A DNA stretch of 64,000 nt, taken from NCBI RefSeq assembly GCF_019042275.1, contig NZ_JAHQCW010000003.1:124001-188000 (forward strand), written 5' to 3'. Numbering within the stretch: position 1 is the stretch's first letter; every line of letters begins with the position of its first letter. Below are positions 17,914 to 26,469 of this stretch, in pieces. The notes beneath the pieces are model-generated. The model did not search any database and was not told the DNA's origin. It saw only the letters and a program-made list of their open reading frames with translations. The translations under genes and the position numbers were made by a program. The DNA is from Diplocloster agilis (lineage in GTDB: Bacteria; Bacillota; Clostridia; Lachnospirales; Lachnospiraceae).

Positions 17914-19223
17914 AATCAGGAAGCGGTCGTTTCAAATATACAGGATGGCTGTGTGCCGTCCTTATCATCATCGGTCTGACCTTTTCCGGCGGTTGCGCCG
18001 GAAAAGAGGAGGTGCAGCCGGTGGAGATTACAGTGGTCCACGGCTGGGGAGGCACTGCGCAGACCCACAAAGTGGTGCGGGAAATTTATCAGGAATTTTC
18101 CGCACTCCGCCCGGATGTTATCCTAAAGGAGCAGGCATCTTCCGACAGCACCATCGCAGTGGAAAAGGCCAATGATATGCTGGCGGTGGACCGGATGCCG
18201 GATGTGGTCAGCACCAACGGCCTGTCCTATTTTGTGCAGAACGCGGTGACCAAAGGGATGGCGCTGGATTTGATGCCCTACATAGAAGCGGATGATGAAC
18301 TTAAGGCTTCCATCCATCCTTCCGTGTTAGAAAGCTGGACTACGGAGGATGGGAAGCTCTATACGCTTCCGGATGCGCTGGAAGTGATGGGGTTTTGGTT
18401 CAACGCGTCTTTTTTCCGGGAGGCCGGGATCACGGACGCAGACGGAAACGTGAAACTGCCGGATACCTGGGAGGAGTTCTTCGGGGACTGCGAAAGGCTG
18501 GATGCCTGGTGTGAGAAGCAGAGTTCCGGTATGTCCGTGTTCGCGCTGGAGGATATCCAGGTGGTGGAAGACTTCCTGCTGGCCCGGCTGGCCGGGGCTT
18601 CCCCGGAAGGCTTGGCTATGGCTTCGGCTATGCCGTCTGATTTTGATACCCCTTCTTTTAAACGGACACTGCAGGACGCAGCGCGTCTCTATTCTTACTC
18701 ACAGGATGTCGACAACATTGACAATGCGAGACAAGCGTTTTTGGACGGACGCAGCGTGATTTATTTTAACGGAGTCTGGGAGAGCGATATTTTCCGCGGT
18801 ACCGGTATCGAGGGGGAGATCGGTTATGCCGCTTATCCCACGGAAAGCGGCGCTTCCCTATCTTATATCTCTCCGTCCTCCGGATATGTGGTTTACGATA
18901 ATCCGGATCCGGGGCGCAGGAAGGCCAGTGTAGAATTCCTGAAATATATGCTGAGTACAAAGGTACAGAACCGTTTGGCCATAGATACGGGCCAGGCCCC
19001 CTCGAATCCAAATGTGGACAACGCCATGATCAGGGAAGACTATCCGCTGCTGGGCAATGCACTGGAGGTAGCTCATGGAGCAGACCTTCAGATTAAAAGC
19101 ATCAGCTCGGTATGGGATGCCGCCGCGGTGGATTTCCTGAAAGTTGAGCTTCCGCAGGCCTGCCTGACCGAAGAAGGCAGGCTCCGGCTGGTTAACGGGC
19201 TGAACGGACAGCGCGGCGAATGA
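17910..19223 (+). CDS. Extracellular solute-binding lipoprotein (family 1, CUT1 type)
   Basis: A 437-residue binding protein with a signal peptide and lipobox SGGC (Cys29). Family features include EITVVHGWGG at the start of the mature domain, DVVSTNGLSYFVQNAV, YTLPDALEVMGFWFNASFF and GRSVIYFNGVWESDIF. It starts with GTG overlapping the amidohydrolase stop (GTGA), an odd coupling of a sugar-type binding protein to a deaminase gene. It resembles the second binding protein at 19464 over its full length and no permease is directly linked, so it may share the downstream permeases or bind a different ligand. Followed by two hairpins. Confidence 0.88.
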   Translation: MKSGSGRFKYTGWLCAVLIIIGLTFSGGCAGKEEVQPVEITVVHGWGGTAQTHKVVREIYQEFSALRPDVILKEQASSDSTIAVEKANDMLAVDRMPDVVSTNGLSYFVQNAVTKGMALDLMPYIEADDELKASIHPSVLESWTTEDGKLYTLPDALEVMGFWFNASFFREAGITDADGNVKLPDTWEEFFGDCERLDAWCEKQSSGMSVFALEDIQVVEDFLLARLAGASPEGLAMASAMPSDFDTPSFKRTLQDAARLYSYSQDVDNIDNARQAFLDGRSVIYFNGVWESDIFRGTGIEGEIGYAAYPTESGASLSYISPSSGYVVYDNPDPGRRKASVEFLKYMLSTKVQNRLAIDTGQAPSNPNVDNAMIREDYPLLGNALEVAHGADLQIKSISSVWDAAAVDFLKVELPQACLTEEGRLRLVNGLNGQRGE

Positions 19224-19225
19224 TT

Positions 19226-19260
19226 GGGGACATGTCCCAAATTGAAATGGACATGTCCCC
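19226..19260. repeat. GGGGACATGTCC inverted repeat
   Basis: GGGGACATGTCC (19226-19237) and GGACATGTCCCC (19249-19260) form a perfect 12-bp stem with an 11-nt loop; each half also contains the self-complementary core GGACATGTCC. It begins 2 bp after the stop of the lipoprotein gene and precedes a real terminator. Its GGGGACA/TGTCCCC ends match those of the hairpin at 7675-7740. Confidence 0.75.
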
Positions 19261-19274
19261 CAACAGCCGATAGA

Positions 19275-19324
19275 TGCACTTATTTTACCGGACAGGATGC
19301 CGCAGTAAAATAAGTGCATTTTTT
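19275..19324 (+). terminator. Rho-independent terminator
   Basis: TGCACTTATTTTAC (19275-19288) and GTAAAATAAGTGCA (19305-19318) form a perfect 14-bp stem with a 16-nt loop, followed by six T residues (19319-19324). It ends the cdd/amidohydrolase/lipoprotein operon and isolates the sugar transporter operon starting at 19464. The stem begins with A-rich sequence, so it could also work in the reverse direction. Confidence 0.88.
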
Positions 19325-19463
19325 ACATCGTTTCGGTGGCTGCCGGTAAAAAATGTATCACATTTTAGCGGCTTCTGTTTATTCAGATATTCCCTCCCGT
19401 TTGTTAAAGTAATCTTGTAAACGAAAGGATGGATCTGCAGGATTCAAAGAAAGGGAGGATTAT

Positions 19464-20885
19464 ATGAAATTCAGGAAGGTTCTGAGCGTTACATTAGCGG
19501 CGGCTATGACAGCGGCCCTGGTATTGACCGGGTGCGGCAGCAAACCGGCGGAGGAGACGGCGGATAATCAGGCGTCGGCCGGAGAGGATAAGAGACAGAA
19601 TACCGATGCCGAACCGGCGGATCAATCGGAGCAAGGGGATAAAAACGGCGGGCTGCCAACGGTTACCTTTACCCACGGGTATTATCATGACGAATCAGAG
19701 TGGGCGGCAGCGGGGGAGATGCGCAAGATCTATCAGGAATTTGCGGATGCCCATAAGGATGAGTTTAATTTTGTGATCGTCGCCGATGAGAGCGGAGCGG
19801 AAGGGATTTATAATACGGCTCTGAACGATATCAGCGCCGGGGAATTTTATGACATCGCAGATTTTGGCGGCTGGGATATCGTGCCGGTGGCGGCTAACGC
19901 GGATATGATACTGGATCTGAAGCCCTATCTGGATGAGGACGCGGCGTTTAAAGCGGGCGTGGGGGTCTGCTATGATCAGAATCTGACAGAGGATGGCAAG
20001 ATCTATTCGGTCAGAGAGCAGATCGAAGGCGTTGGTTTCTGGTATAATCAGGCGCTGTTTGACAAAGCCGGCGCGGTTTCGCCGGACCAGTGGCAGACCT
20101 GGGCGGATTTTGATGCGGCAGTGGAGAAGCTGACGGCGGCCGGAATCACACCGTTCGGCCTGAACGCCGGATGGCCGACGAATATATTGGCCGCAGCATA
20201 TTCCCAGAGAGATGACGCTTGCAGAACGTTCTATAAGAGCGGAAGGAAGGTGACCAGCTTTGATGATCCCACCTTCAAGGAGACTTTAAGTTTTATTCAG
20301 ACAAAAGCGCTGCAGAAGATCGACGCTGCCAACTTCGGCCCCGGCGGAGACGATGACGAGCAGTACCGCACCGACTTCTTCGAGGGAAACACGGCGATGC
20401 TGTTCAACGGCGTATGGGATGCGGGCGGCTCCGTGGACTGCAAGGCAGGGGCTGAGAACATCAGGCCGGCGGTATTCCCGACCAATGAGGCCGGCAAGAA
20501 AGCATCCTTGTTATCCGGGGGGACCGGTTTTGTCGTATCGTCTAAATTGGACGAAGCGCAGACACAGGCATGCATCGAGTTCATAAAATATATGACCAGT
20601 GAGGAAATTGCCAACCGTATTATCTCGGCGGGTATCGGAATGGCTCCCAGCACGGCCGTGGATTATAAGACATTGGCGGATTCCGTGGATACGGCGGACG
20701 CAAAACTGTTGGTCCAAGCCTGCGGCCTGTGCCAGAATGCGGACTACCAGGCGCTTGGATGGGGCAATACCTTCGGGGATGCGGAAGGAGAGATCCAGGC
20801 AAAATACGCGGGATTAAAAGATGGTTCCAAGACGGTGAATGATGTGGTGAAAGAGCTGGACCAGTTTCTGGAAGCGGCGGAGTAA
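19464..20885 (+). CDS. Sugar ABC transporter solute-binding lipoprotein
   Basis: A 473-residue family 1 binding protein with signal peptide and lipobox LTGC (Cys24), then a Glu/Asp/Gln-rich linker to about residue 58. Mature-domain segments include VTFTHGYYHDESEW, DIADFGGWDIVPVAA, EGVGFWYNQALFDKAG and TAMLFNGVWDAGGS. An AAAGGGAGG site precedes ATG 19464. It is followed by two CUT1 permeases and then by glycosidase genes, which points to an oligosaccharide ligand. No dedicated ATPase gene is present, so a shared MsmK-like ATPase elsewhere must power the importer, as is common in Firmicutes. Confidence 0.92.
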   Translation: MKFRKVLSVTLAAAMTAALVLTGCGSKPAEETADNQASAGEDKRQNTDAEPADQSEQGDKNGGLPTVTFTHGYYHDESEWAAAGEMRKIYQEFADAHKDEFNFVIVADESGAEGIYNTALNDISAGEFYDIADFGGWDIVPVAANADMILDLKPYLDEDAAFKAGVGVCYDQNLTEDGKIYSVREQIEGVGFWYNQALFDKAGAVSPDQWQTWADFDAAVEKLTAAGITPFGLNAGWPTNILAAAYSQRDDACRTFYKSGRKVTSFDDPTFKETLSFIQTKALQKIDAANFGPGGDDDEQYRTDFFEGNTAMLFNGVWDAGGSVDCKAGAENIRPAVFPTNEAGKKASLLSGGTGFVVSSKLDEAQTQACIEFIKYMTSEEIANRIISAGIGMAPSTAVDYKTLADSVDTADAKLLVQACGLCQNADYQALGWGNTFGDAEGEIQAKYAGLKDGSKTVNDVVKELDQFLEAAE

Positions 20886-20971
20886 GCCCTCCTGTTTGGA
20901 GTGGGACAGGTAACTGATGGAAAATGAAAAACCGGGCTGTTTCTTCCGGGACCGGCAGCATGCGGCCGGCC

Positions 20972-20989
20972 GGCTGCGGAGGAGCAGCC
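20972..20989 (+). promoter_or_regulatory. Small hairpin between binding protein and permease genes
   Basis: GGCTGC (20972-20977) and GCAGCC (20984-20989) enclose the loop GGAGGA, directly after a GC-rich palindromic stretch (TGCGGCCGGCCGGCTGCGG). There is no T-run. Such intercistronic structures often stabilise the upstream mRNA and lower permease synthesis; that role is inferred. Confidence 0.45.
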
Positions 20990-21014
20990 TTGTACCGCTT
21001 TGGGAGGGTTGGGC

Positions 21015-21923
21015 TTGAAAAAACGAAAATGGCTCACAAAAAGAAATGGTTTTATCTGTGTATTTTTATTACCGGGGATCTTGCTGTTTATCGTCATCTA
21101 TGCCTATCCCCTGGTGAATATATTTTTTACATCCTTTTGCAAATGGAACTACAAGAACTTTATAAGCCCGGAGTTTCTGGGATTTGGACAGCTGTTTGAC
21201 AATTATATTAAGCTGTTTACCGTAGATGCCAATTTTCAGCGGGCGCTTGTGAACACGATAAAATGGGTGGCGCTTACCCTGGTGATCCAGGTACCCTTTA
21301 CCCTTTTGGTAGCTCTCGTGCTGTCGAAGAAACCAAAGGGATGGAAGCTTACGAGAAATGTGTTTGTCATTCCGAATATCATTTCCACCGCAGCCATCGG
21401 GCTGATCTTTTTAAATATTTACAGTCCGTCCCGGGGAATCATCACGGAGCTTTGTAATAAAATATGGCCAGGCTCTAATATCAGCGTGCTGGCCAATGAA
21501 AAGTTCGCGTTCTGGGGAGTGACATTTTCTTTCATCTTGTTCGGCGGCTCCCTGTGCCTGCTGCTGCTGACCCAGATCTTTTCCATCGATCCAGGAATCT
21601 ATGAAGCGGCCAGGGTGGACGGCGCCTCGTCCGTTCAGATCGACCTGAGAATTACCCTGCCCCTGCTTCGCCCTATGATCGGGACCATCGCAGTGATGGC
21701 GGCGAACTATGGCCTGCTGCTGTATAACGAGGTGGCGTTGATCACCGGCGGCGGACCGGATAACGCCACCTACAGCCTGAGTTACTATATTTACAAGACG
21801 GCGCTTGGCAGCACGAAGCTTAATTTCGCCAGGGGAAATACGGCCGGAGTGATTCAATTCATACTGGGAATCCTCATGGTGGGCGCGATCAACAAACTAT
21901 TCCGTACGAATAAAGCGGATTGA
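21015..21923 (+). CDS. Sugar ABC transporter permease 1 (CUT1, MalF/UgpA type)
   Basis: About 302 residues with six predicted membrane segments. The first follows a basic N-terminus (KKRKWLTKRNG) as FICVFLLPGILLFIVIYAYP. The cytoplasmic EAA loop that contacts the ATPase is present as YEAARVDGASSVQIDLRITL. The probable start is TTG 21015, six nt after GGGAGGG; a longer frame starts at TTG 21000 upstream of that site. It lies 15 bp before the second permease gene and is co-transcribed with it. Confidence 0.9.
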   Translation: MKKRKWLTKRNGFICVFLLPGILLFIVIYAYPLVNIFFTSFCKWNYKNFISPEFLGFGQLFDNYIKLFTVDANFQRALVNTIKWVALTLVIQVPFTLLVALVLSKKPKGWKLTRNVFVIPNIISTAAIGLIFLNIYSPSRGIITELCNKIWPGSNISVLANEKFAFWGVTFSFILFGGSLCLLLLTQIFSIDPGIYEAARVDGASSVQIDLRITLPLLRPMIGTIAVMAANYGLLLYNEVALITGGGPDNATYSLSYYIYKTALGSTKLNFARGNTAGVIQFILGILMVGAINKLFRTNKAD

Positions 21924-21938
21924 GGAGGGGGAACAGCG

Positions 21939-22787
21939 ATGAAGAAAATAATGGAAGCGCGCAAAACAGGGAGGGAGGGCGGCATATGGGGGTTCTTGGG
22001 AAAATATCTGCTGATCGTTTTTGTGATATTCCTGTCTGTCTATCCGATTTTGTGGGTATTTCTCTCTTCCTTTAAGAAAAATCCGGGCGGGCTGTCGCTG
22101 CCGGATGAATGGATACTGGACGGCTATATCACCATATTTACCAAACTGGATATTCAAACCTATTTTCTGAACAGTATCCTCATTACGGTTATATCTACAG
22201 CGGTCAGCGTGCTGATTGTGGCCATGTCGGCTTATATATCCGCGAGAATTGAGTTCAAACTGAAGGGACTGATAACGGCGATGTTCGCTGCGACGTTGTT
22301 CATTCCATCGATTTCGATCAGTTTTCCGATCTACCGGCTGCTGGGAAATCTGGGACTGAAGGATACGCGGACCGGGTTAATTTTTATCTACTCGGGCCTG
22401 GGGATTGCGGTGACCTTTTTTATCATCCGCAGCTATTTCCTCACGATTCCCAGGGAGATGGAGGAGGCGGCCAGGATGGACGGATGCGGTTATGCCTCCA
22501 CTTTTTTCCGGATCATTGTACCGATCGCGAAGCCGGGTTTGTCCACCGCGGCGATCATGGCGTTTTTAAATAACTGGAATGAATTCTATTTCGCCTCCAT
22601 CCTTCTTAAAAGCAAGGAGAAGATGACCATACCGGCGCTGCTGGGACAGTTCACCACCGCTTATTCCAAAAATTTGAACGGGATGTTTTCCGCTATTATA
22701 GTTGCGGTAGTTCCCACGATTCTTGTATTCTGCCTGCTCTCGGAGACCTTTGTGAAATCGCTGACCGCCGGAGCGGTGAAAGGCTAA
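21939..22787 (+). CDS. Sugar ABC transporter permease 2 (CUT1, MalG/UgpE type)
   Basis: A 282-residue integral membrane protein with six predicted helices, the first at about residues 21-43 after a basic N-terminus. The EAA motif EEAARMDGCGYASTFFRIIV is in the expected position, and NNWNEFYFASIL is a typical CUT1 MalG-type segment. A GAGGAGGGGG site precedes ATG 21939. It pairs with the permease at 21015 to form the membrane channel of the importer whose binding protein is at 19464. Confidence 0.92.
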   Translation: MKKIMEARKTGREGGIWGFLGKYLLIVFVIFLSVYPILWVFLSSFKKNPGGLSLPDEWILDGYITIFTKLDIQTYFLNSILITVISTAVSVLIVAMSAYISARIEFKLKGLITAMFAATLFIPSISISFPIYRLLGNLGLKDTRTGLIFIYSGLGIAVTFFIIRSYFLTIPREMEEAARMDGCGYASTFFRIIVPIAKPGLSTAAIMAFLNNWNEFYFASILLKSKEKMTIPALLGQFTTAYSKNLNGMFSAIIVAVVPTILVFCLLSETFVKSLTAGAVKG

Positions 22788-23000
22788 GTGGGCTCAGAAA
22801 AGGCGATAGATTGACGGGTGGAACACCCGCATGACAAGGCGCAGCGAGCCATCCTTAACGATTCTGATGTGACTTCGGCGGTGTCCGAGGGCTAATTATG
22901 TTTCACTAGGGCTATCCGGTCAACCGGGGAGAGCCTGGGGGCAGACGGCAAGTATGGCGTACAACAATAATATAAATAAACGAATCAGGAGGATGAGAAA
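22788..23000 (+). other. Structured intergenic segment, function unknown
   Basis: A 213-bp gap between the permease and fucosidase genes contains several short stems: CGGGTG/CACCCG (22815-22829), CTTCGG/CCGAGG (22873-22890), and a nested GGCT/AGCC (22910-22935) around CCGGT/ACCGG (22916-22927). No T-run and no open frame are seen. It is more GC-rich and structured than needed for a spacer. I do not recognise it as a known riboswitch; it could be a leader RNA or a degraded repeat. Confidence 0.4.
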
Positions 23001-24311
23001 ATGACGGGGATAGAAGAACGGGAAGCCCGGACGAAATGGTTTCTACACGACCGTTTTGGAATGTTTATACACTGGGGGCTGTATTCCATACCCGGACGGG
23101 GGGAGTGGGTGCAAAGCGACGAGCAGATTACACAATCCGAGTACGAGGCTTATGCCCGGGAGTTTAATCCGGCCCGTTTTGATCCGGAGCAATGGGCCTT
23201 GCTGGCCAAACGGGCGGGTATGAAATACGCGGTATTGACCACGAAGCATCATGAAGGATTCTGCCTGTTTGACAGCGCCTGTACGGATTATAAAAGCACG
23301 AATTCACCCTGTAAAAGGGATCTGGTCAGGGAGTTTACGGACGCATTCCGGGCGCAGGGATTAAAGGTGGGATTTTATTATTCCCTCCTGGACTGGCATC
23401 ATCCGGATTACCCGGCGTATGGGGATATGTACCATCCGGACCGGAATCATGAGGAGTATAAAGGAAAGTCCCATCAGTTCAGCCGGTACCTGGAATATCT
23501 TTACCGCCAGGTGGAGGAACTGATGACAAATTACGGGAAGATCGACCTGCTCTGGTTCGACTTTTCTTATGAGGGGCATTCGGGAGAGGATTGGAACGGG
23601 GAGGAGCTTCTGCGCATGGTGCGGGGACTGCAGCCGGATATTATCATTAACGGCAGGCTGGAGGCGAACGGAGAGAATTACGGGTCGGTTATGACCGACG
23701 AGCCTACGGTGTTTTCCGGCGACTTCGCCTGTCCGGAGATGATTATTCCGCCGGAGGGGCTTAAGACGCCTCTGGGCCGCCCGATTCCCTGGGAGGCCTG
23801 TTTTACGTTAAATAATAACTGGGGATACGCTCCGAACGATCTCCATTATAAAAGCGCCGGGCAGATCATCCGCAAACTGGTGGAATGCACCAGCAAGAAT
23901 GGAAATATGATTGTCAACGTGTCACCGGATGCCATGGGCGAGATACCGGCCAGGCAGCAGGAGATACTGGAAGAAGTGGGCCGCTGGATGCGTAAAAACG
24001 AAAAGAGCATCTGCGGCTGCGGAATGTCCGGGCTAGAGAAACCCGAGTGGGGCAGGTATACCAGAAACGGCAACAAGATCTATGCCCATATTATGGAAGA
24101 AAGCATCGGGCCAATCGCTCTCCCGGGACTCGAGGGCAGGATTAAAAAAGCCAGACGCTTATCCGACGGATTTGAAATGCAGCTGATGACACCCTGGGTG
24201 GCGAAAGAATTTCCCGGCTACGCATTTATGAATTACGGGACACCGGAATGCTTTTCTTTTTCGGTAGAGGAATCGCCGGACACGGTGATCGAATTAGAAC
24301 TCTGTGAGTGA
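23001..24311 (+). CDS. GH29 alpha-L-fucosidase, cytoplasmic
   Basis: A 436-residue GH29 enzyme that releases alpha-linked L-fucose. Typical segments are RFGMFIHWGLYSIPGRGEW, AVLTTKHHEGFCLFDS, VGFYYSLLDWHHPDYP and IDLLWFDFSYEG, whose Asp (about residue 187) is in the position of the GH29 nucleophile. No signal peptide or anchor is seen, so the enzyme should act in the cytoplasm on an imported oligosaccharide. An AGGAGG-type site precedes ATG 23001. The gene ends 4 bp inside an upstream extension of the next frame, so the set is tightly packed with the kinase, SIS and GH4 genes. Confidence 0.93.
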   Translation: MTGIEEREARTKWFLHDRFGMFIHWGLYSIPGRGEWVQSDEQITQSEYEAYAREFNPARFDPEQWALLAKRAGMKYAVLTTKHHEGFCLFDSACTDYKSTNSPCKRDLVREFTDAFRAQGLKVGFYYSLLDWHHPDYPAYGDMYHPDRNHEEYKGKSHQFSRYLEYLYRQVEELMTNYGKIDLLWFDFSYEGHSGEDWNGEELLRMVRGLQPDIIINGRLEANGENYGSVMTDEPTVFSGDFACPEMIIPPEGLKTPLGRPIPWEACFTLNNNWGYAPNDLHYKSAGQIIRKLVECTSKNGNMIVNVSPDAMGEIPARQQEILEEVGRWMRKNEKSICGCGMSGLEKPEWGRYTRNGNKIYAHIMEESIGPIALPGLEGRIKKARRLSDGFEMQLMTPWVAKEFPGYAFMNYGTPECFSFSVEESPDTVIELELCE

Positions 24312-24355
24312 CTGCATACTGGAATTCCCGGTACGGGATAACGGGAGGAGGAACC

Positions 24356-25360
24356 ATGAGCTATTATATAGGAATCGACGGCGGAGGGACAAAGACTGAT
24401 TTTATCCTTTGTAACGAAGCGGGAAAAATATTGGCCGGCAGACGGTATGGCAGCGCCTCCCACAAACAGATCGGGGTGCGCGGCGTCGTGGAGCTGCTGC
24501 GCGGCGGAATCCGCGGTCTGCTGGAGGAGGCCGGCATAGCGGATGCGGTGAAGACAAGAGGAGATGCCCCATTCTATGGCTGTTTTGGAATGCCGATGTA
24601 CGGGGAATTTCCCGAATACGACCGGCAGATTGAGGCGGATATCAAGCGTGAGCTTGCTTTTTATCATATCCGGGTGGTAAACGATGCCCAGGCGGGATGG
24701 GCCGGTTCCCTGGGAATGCAGCCGGGAATCAATGTGGTGGCGGGGACCGGTTCCATCGGATTCGGGGTAAATGAAGAGGGAAAGACGGCCAAGGCCGGAG
24801 GCTGGAGTGAGTTTTTTTCCGATGAAGGCTCCTGTAACTGGATCGGCAGACGGACGGTTGAATATTTTGCGAAGGAGGCGGATGAACGGCTTCCCAAAGG
24901 GGCGCTGTATTATCTGGTGAGGGCGCACTTGCAATTAACGAGGGATATGGAAATTATTGAAAAAATAGAAGAGGAGTACGCGCCCAGCCGCGACAAGATG
25001 GCGTCCCTGCAGCTTATACTAAAAGAAGCGGCTTTGGCCGGAGACGTGGCTGCGTCGTATCTCTATGAGGAAGCGGCCGAGGAATTAAGTCTGATCGTGG
25101 GTGGGGTATACCGGCAGCTGTTTGATGAACGAACCTGCCTTGTGTCCTGTTCCGGAGGCCTTTTCCTGGCGGGGGACTGTATCCTGGTACCCTTTCAAAA
25201 GAAACTGGCGGAATATCCGGTTACTTTGATTCCTCCCAGACTGGACCCGGCCCGCGGAGCTTTGCTGTTGGCCTCTTCCTTTGGAGACGGGAAGCTTACG
25301 GCTGAAATATTAGAAAAAACGGAAAATAGGATAAAATCGGAGGTTAAGATATGTATCTGA
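24356..25360 (+). CDS. BadF/NagK-like sugar kinase (probable N-acetylglucosamine kinase)
   Basis: A 334-residue ASKHA-fold kinase. The phosphate 1 motif GIDGGGTKTDF is at residues 6-16, a VVNDAQAG phosphate/acid motif near 105, GTGSIGFG (phosphate 2) near 128, and SCSGGLFLAG as the adenosine loop. This family includes N-acetylglucosamine and glucosamine kinases. ATG 24356 follows GGGAGGAGG; the frame is open from GTG 24308 but that lacks a site. The 3' end overlaps the SIS gene by 10 bp. With a fucosidase upstream and a SIS-family protein downstream, phosphorylation of the freed amino sugar is the likely job. Confidence 0.85.
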   Translation: MSYYIGIDGGGTKTDFILCNEAGKILAGRRYGSASHKQIGVRGVVELLRGGIRGLLEEAGIADAVKTRGDAPFYGCFGMPMYGEFPEYDRQIEADIKRELAFYHIRVVNDAQAGWAGSLGMQPGINVVAGTGSIGFGVNEEGKTAKAGGWSEFFSDEGSCNWIGRRTVEYFAKEADERLPKGALYYLVRAHLQLTRDMEIIEKIEEEYAPSRDKMASLQLILKEAALAGDVAASYLYEEAAEELSLIVGGVYRQLFDERTCLVSCSGGLFLAGDCILVPFQKKLAEYPVTLIPPRLDPARGALLLASSFGDGKLTAEILEKTENRIKSEVKICI

Positions 25361-26436
25361 CGGAAAAAGAAATCATGAGCCAGCACCTGGCGCTAAAAAA
25401 GACCCGGGAGTATATGAACGGACAAAGGCAGGAGCTTCAGGCCTTTTTTGGGCGGTATCCCCAGCACAGATTTGTTTTCCTGGGCTGCGGTTCCAGTTTT
25501 ATGCTGGCAAAGAGCGCCCAGTGTATGTTTGGGGCTTGCGCGGACACATCGGCATACGCATTGGCCGGGGGAGACTATCTGGTCCATCCGGATTACTATA
25601 AGGAAATGATGCAGGACAGTATCCTTGTAACGGTGTCCAGGTCAGGACAGACCTCGGAGATCGTCCGGTCCGCAGCTCATATCAAAGAGAGATATGGCAT
25701 TCCGATCCTCTCCATCTCGATGAAGGATCAGAATGATATCATGCCCTACAGCCATATGGATCTCACCATGGACTGGTGTTACGATCAGAGTGTCTGCCAG
25801 ACCCGGACCGTGACGAACCTGTATCTGGCGCTTGCGATGCTGCTGGGATTTTACCGCGGTGACGATCAACTGCTGGCAGATCTGGCGGCGGCGGTGGATG
25901 CAAATGAAGAATACACACGGCGGTACCGGCCGGTATTAAAAGAGATCGCGGCTAAAAACTGGGATCACGCGGTAGTACTGGCGGACGGACCTTTAAATGG
26001 CCTGGGTGAGGAAGGCGCGCTGGCTTTTACAGAGATAGCCATGGTGCCGGGGCAGTGCTTTCACCTGCTGGACTATCGGCACGGACCAATGGTTTTGAAT
26101 GGAGAACACACGCTGACCGTAGTTTTCGTTCAGCCCAAAGAAGGGACATTACAGGCAGATTTGATTCGGGATTTGCAGCAGCGCGGAGGGACGTTGGTAA
26201 CCGTTTCTGCGTCTGAAGAACCGGATCGGAAAGAGGAACTGCCGGGAGTGGATGCAAATGTTGAGATCGGCGGATATACCGGATGGATCGCCAGTGGAAT
26301 TTCATTCATCTTCGTCTGCCAGATACTGGCTTTTGAAAAAGCGATGGCGCTGGGACAAAATCCGGATAAGCCGAAGGGGCTGGATGCGTTTATTACATTA
26401 AACGGAGGAAATGAAGAAACAGCTGGCACCGAATGA
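25351..26436 (+). CDS. SIS-domain protein (GlmS-isomerase/AgaS-like sugar phosphate enzyme)
   Basis: A 361-residue protein with two tandem SIS domains and no N-terminal glutaminase. Motifs include FVFLGCGSSFMLAKSAQ (near 40), VTVSRSGQTSEIVRSA (near 93), the EIAMVPGQCFHLLDYRHGP segment of GlmS/AgaS-type active sites, and a C-terminal NPDKPKGL. Known members deaminate or isomerise glucosamine-6-phosphate or galactosamine-6-phosphate. It overlaps the kinase gene by 10 bp, so translation is coupled. It is the natural next step after the kinase, although the exact sugar phosphate is not determined by sequence. Confidence 0.85.
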   Translation: MYLTEKEIMSQHLALKKTREYMNGQRQELQAFFGRYPQHRFVFLGCGSSFMLAKSAQCMFGACADTSAYALAGGDYLVHPDYYKEMMQDSILVTVSRSGQTSEIVRSAAHIKERYGIPILSISMKDQNDIMPYSHMDLTMDWCYDQSVCQTRTVTNLYLALAMLLGFYRGDDQLLADLAAAVDANEEYTRRYRPVLKEIAAKNWDHAVVLADGPLNGLGEEGALAFTEIAMVPGQCFHLLDYRHGPMVLNGEHTLTVVFVQPKEGTLQADLIRDLQQRGGTLVTVSASEEPDRKEELPGVDANVEIGGYTGWIASGISFIFVCQILAFEKAMALGQNPDKPKGLDAFITLNGGNEETAGTE

Positions 26437-26469
26437 AGGCCAGATAAAAAAAGGAGCGGTTGACAGCCT

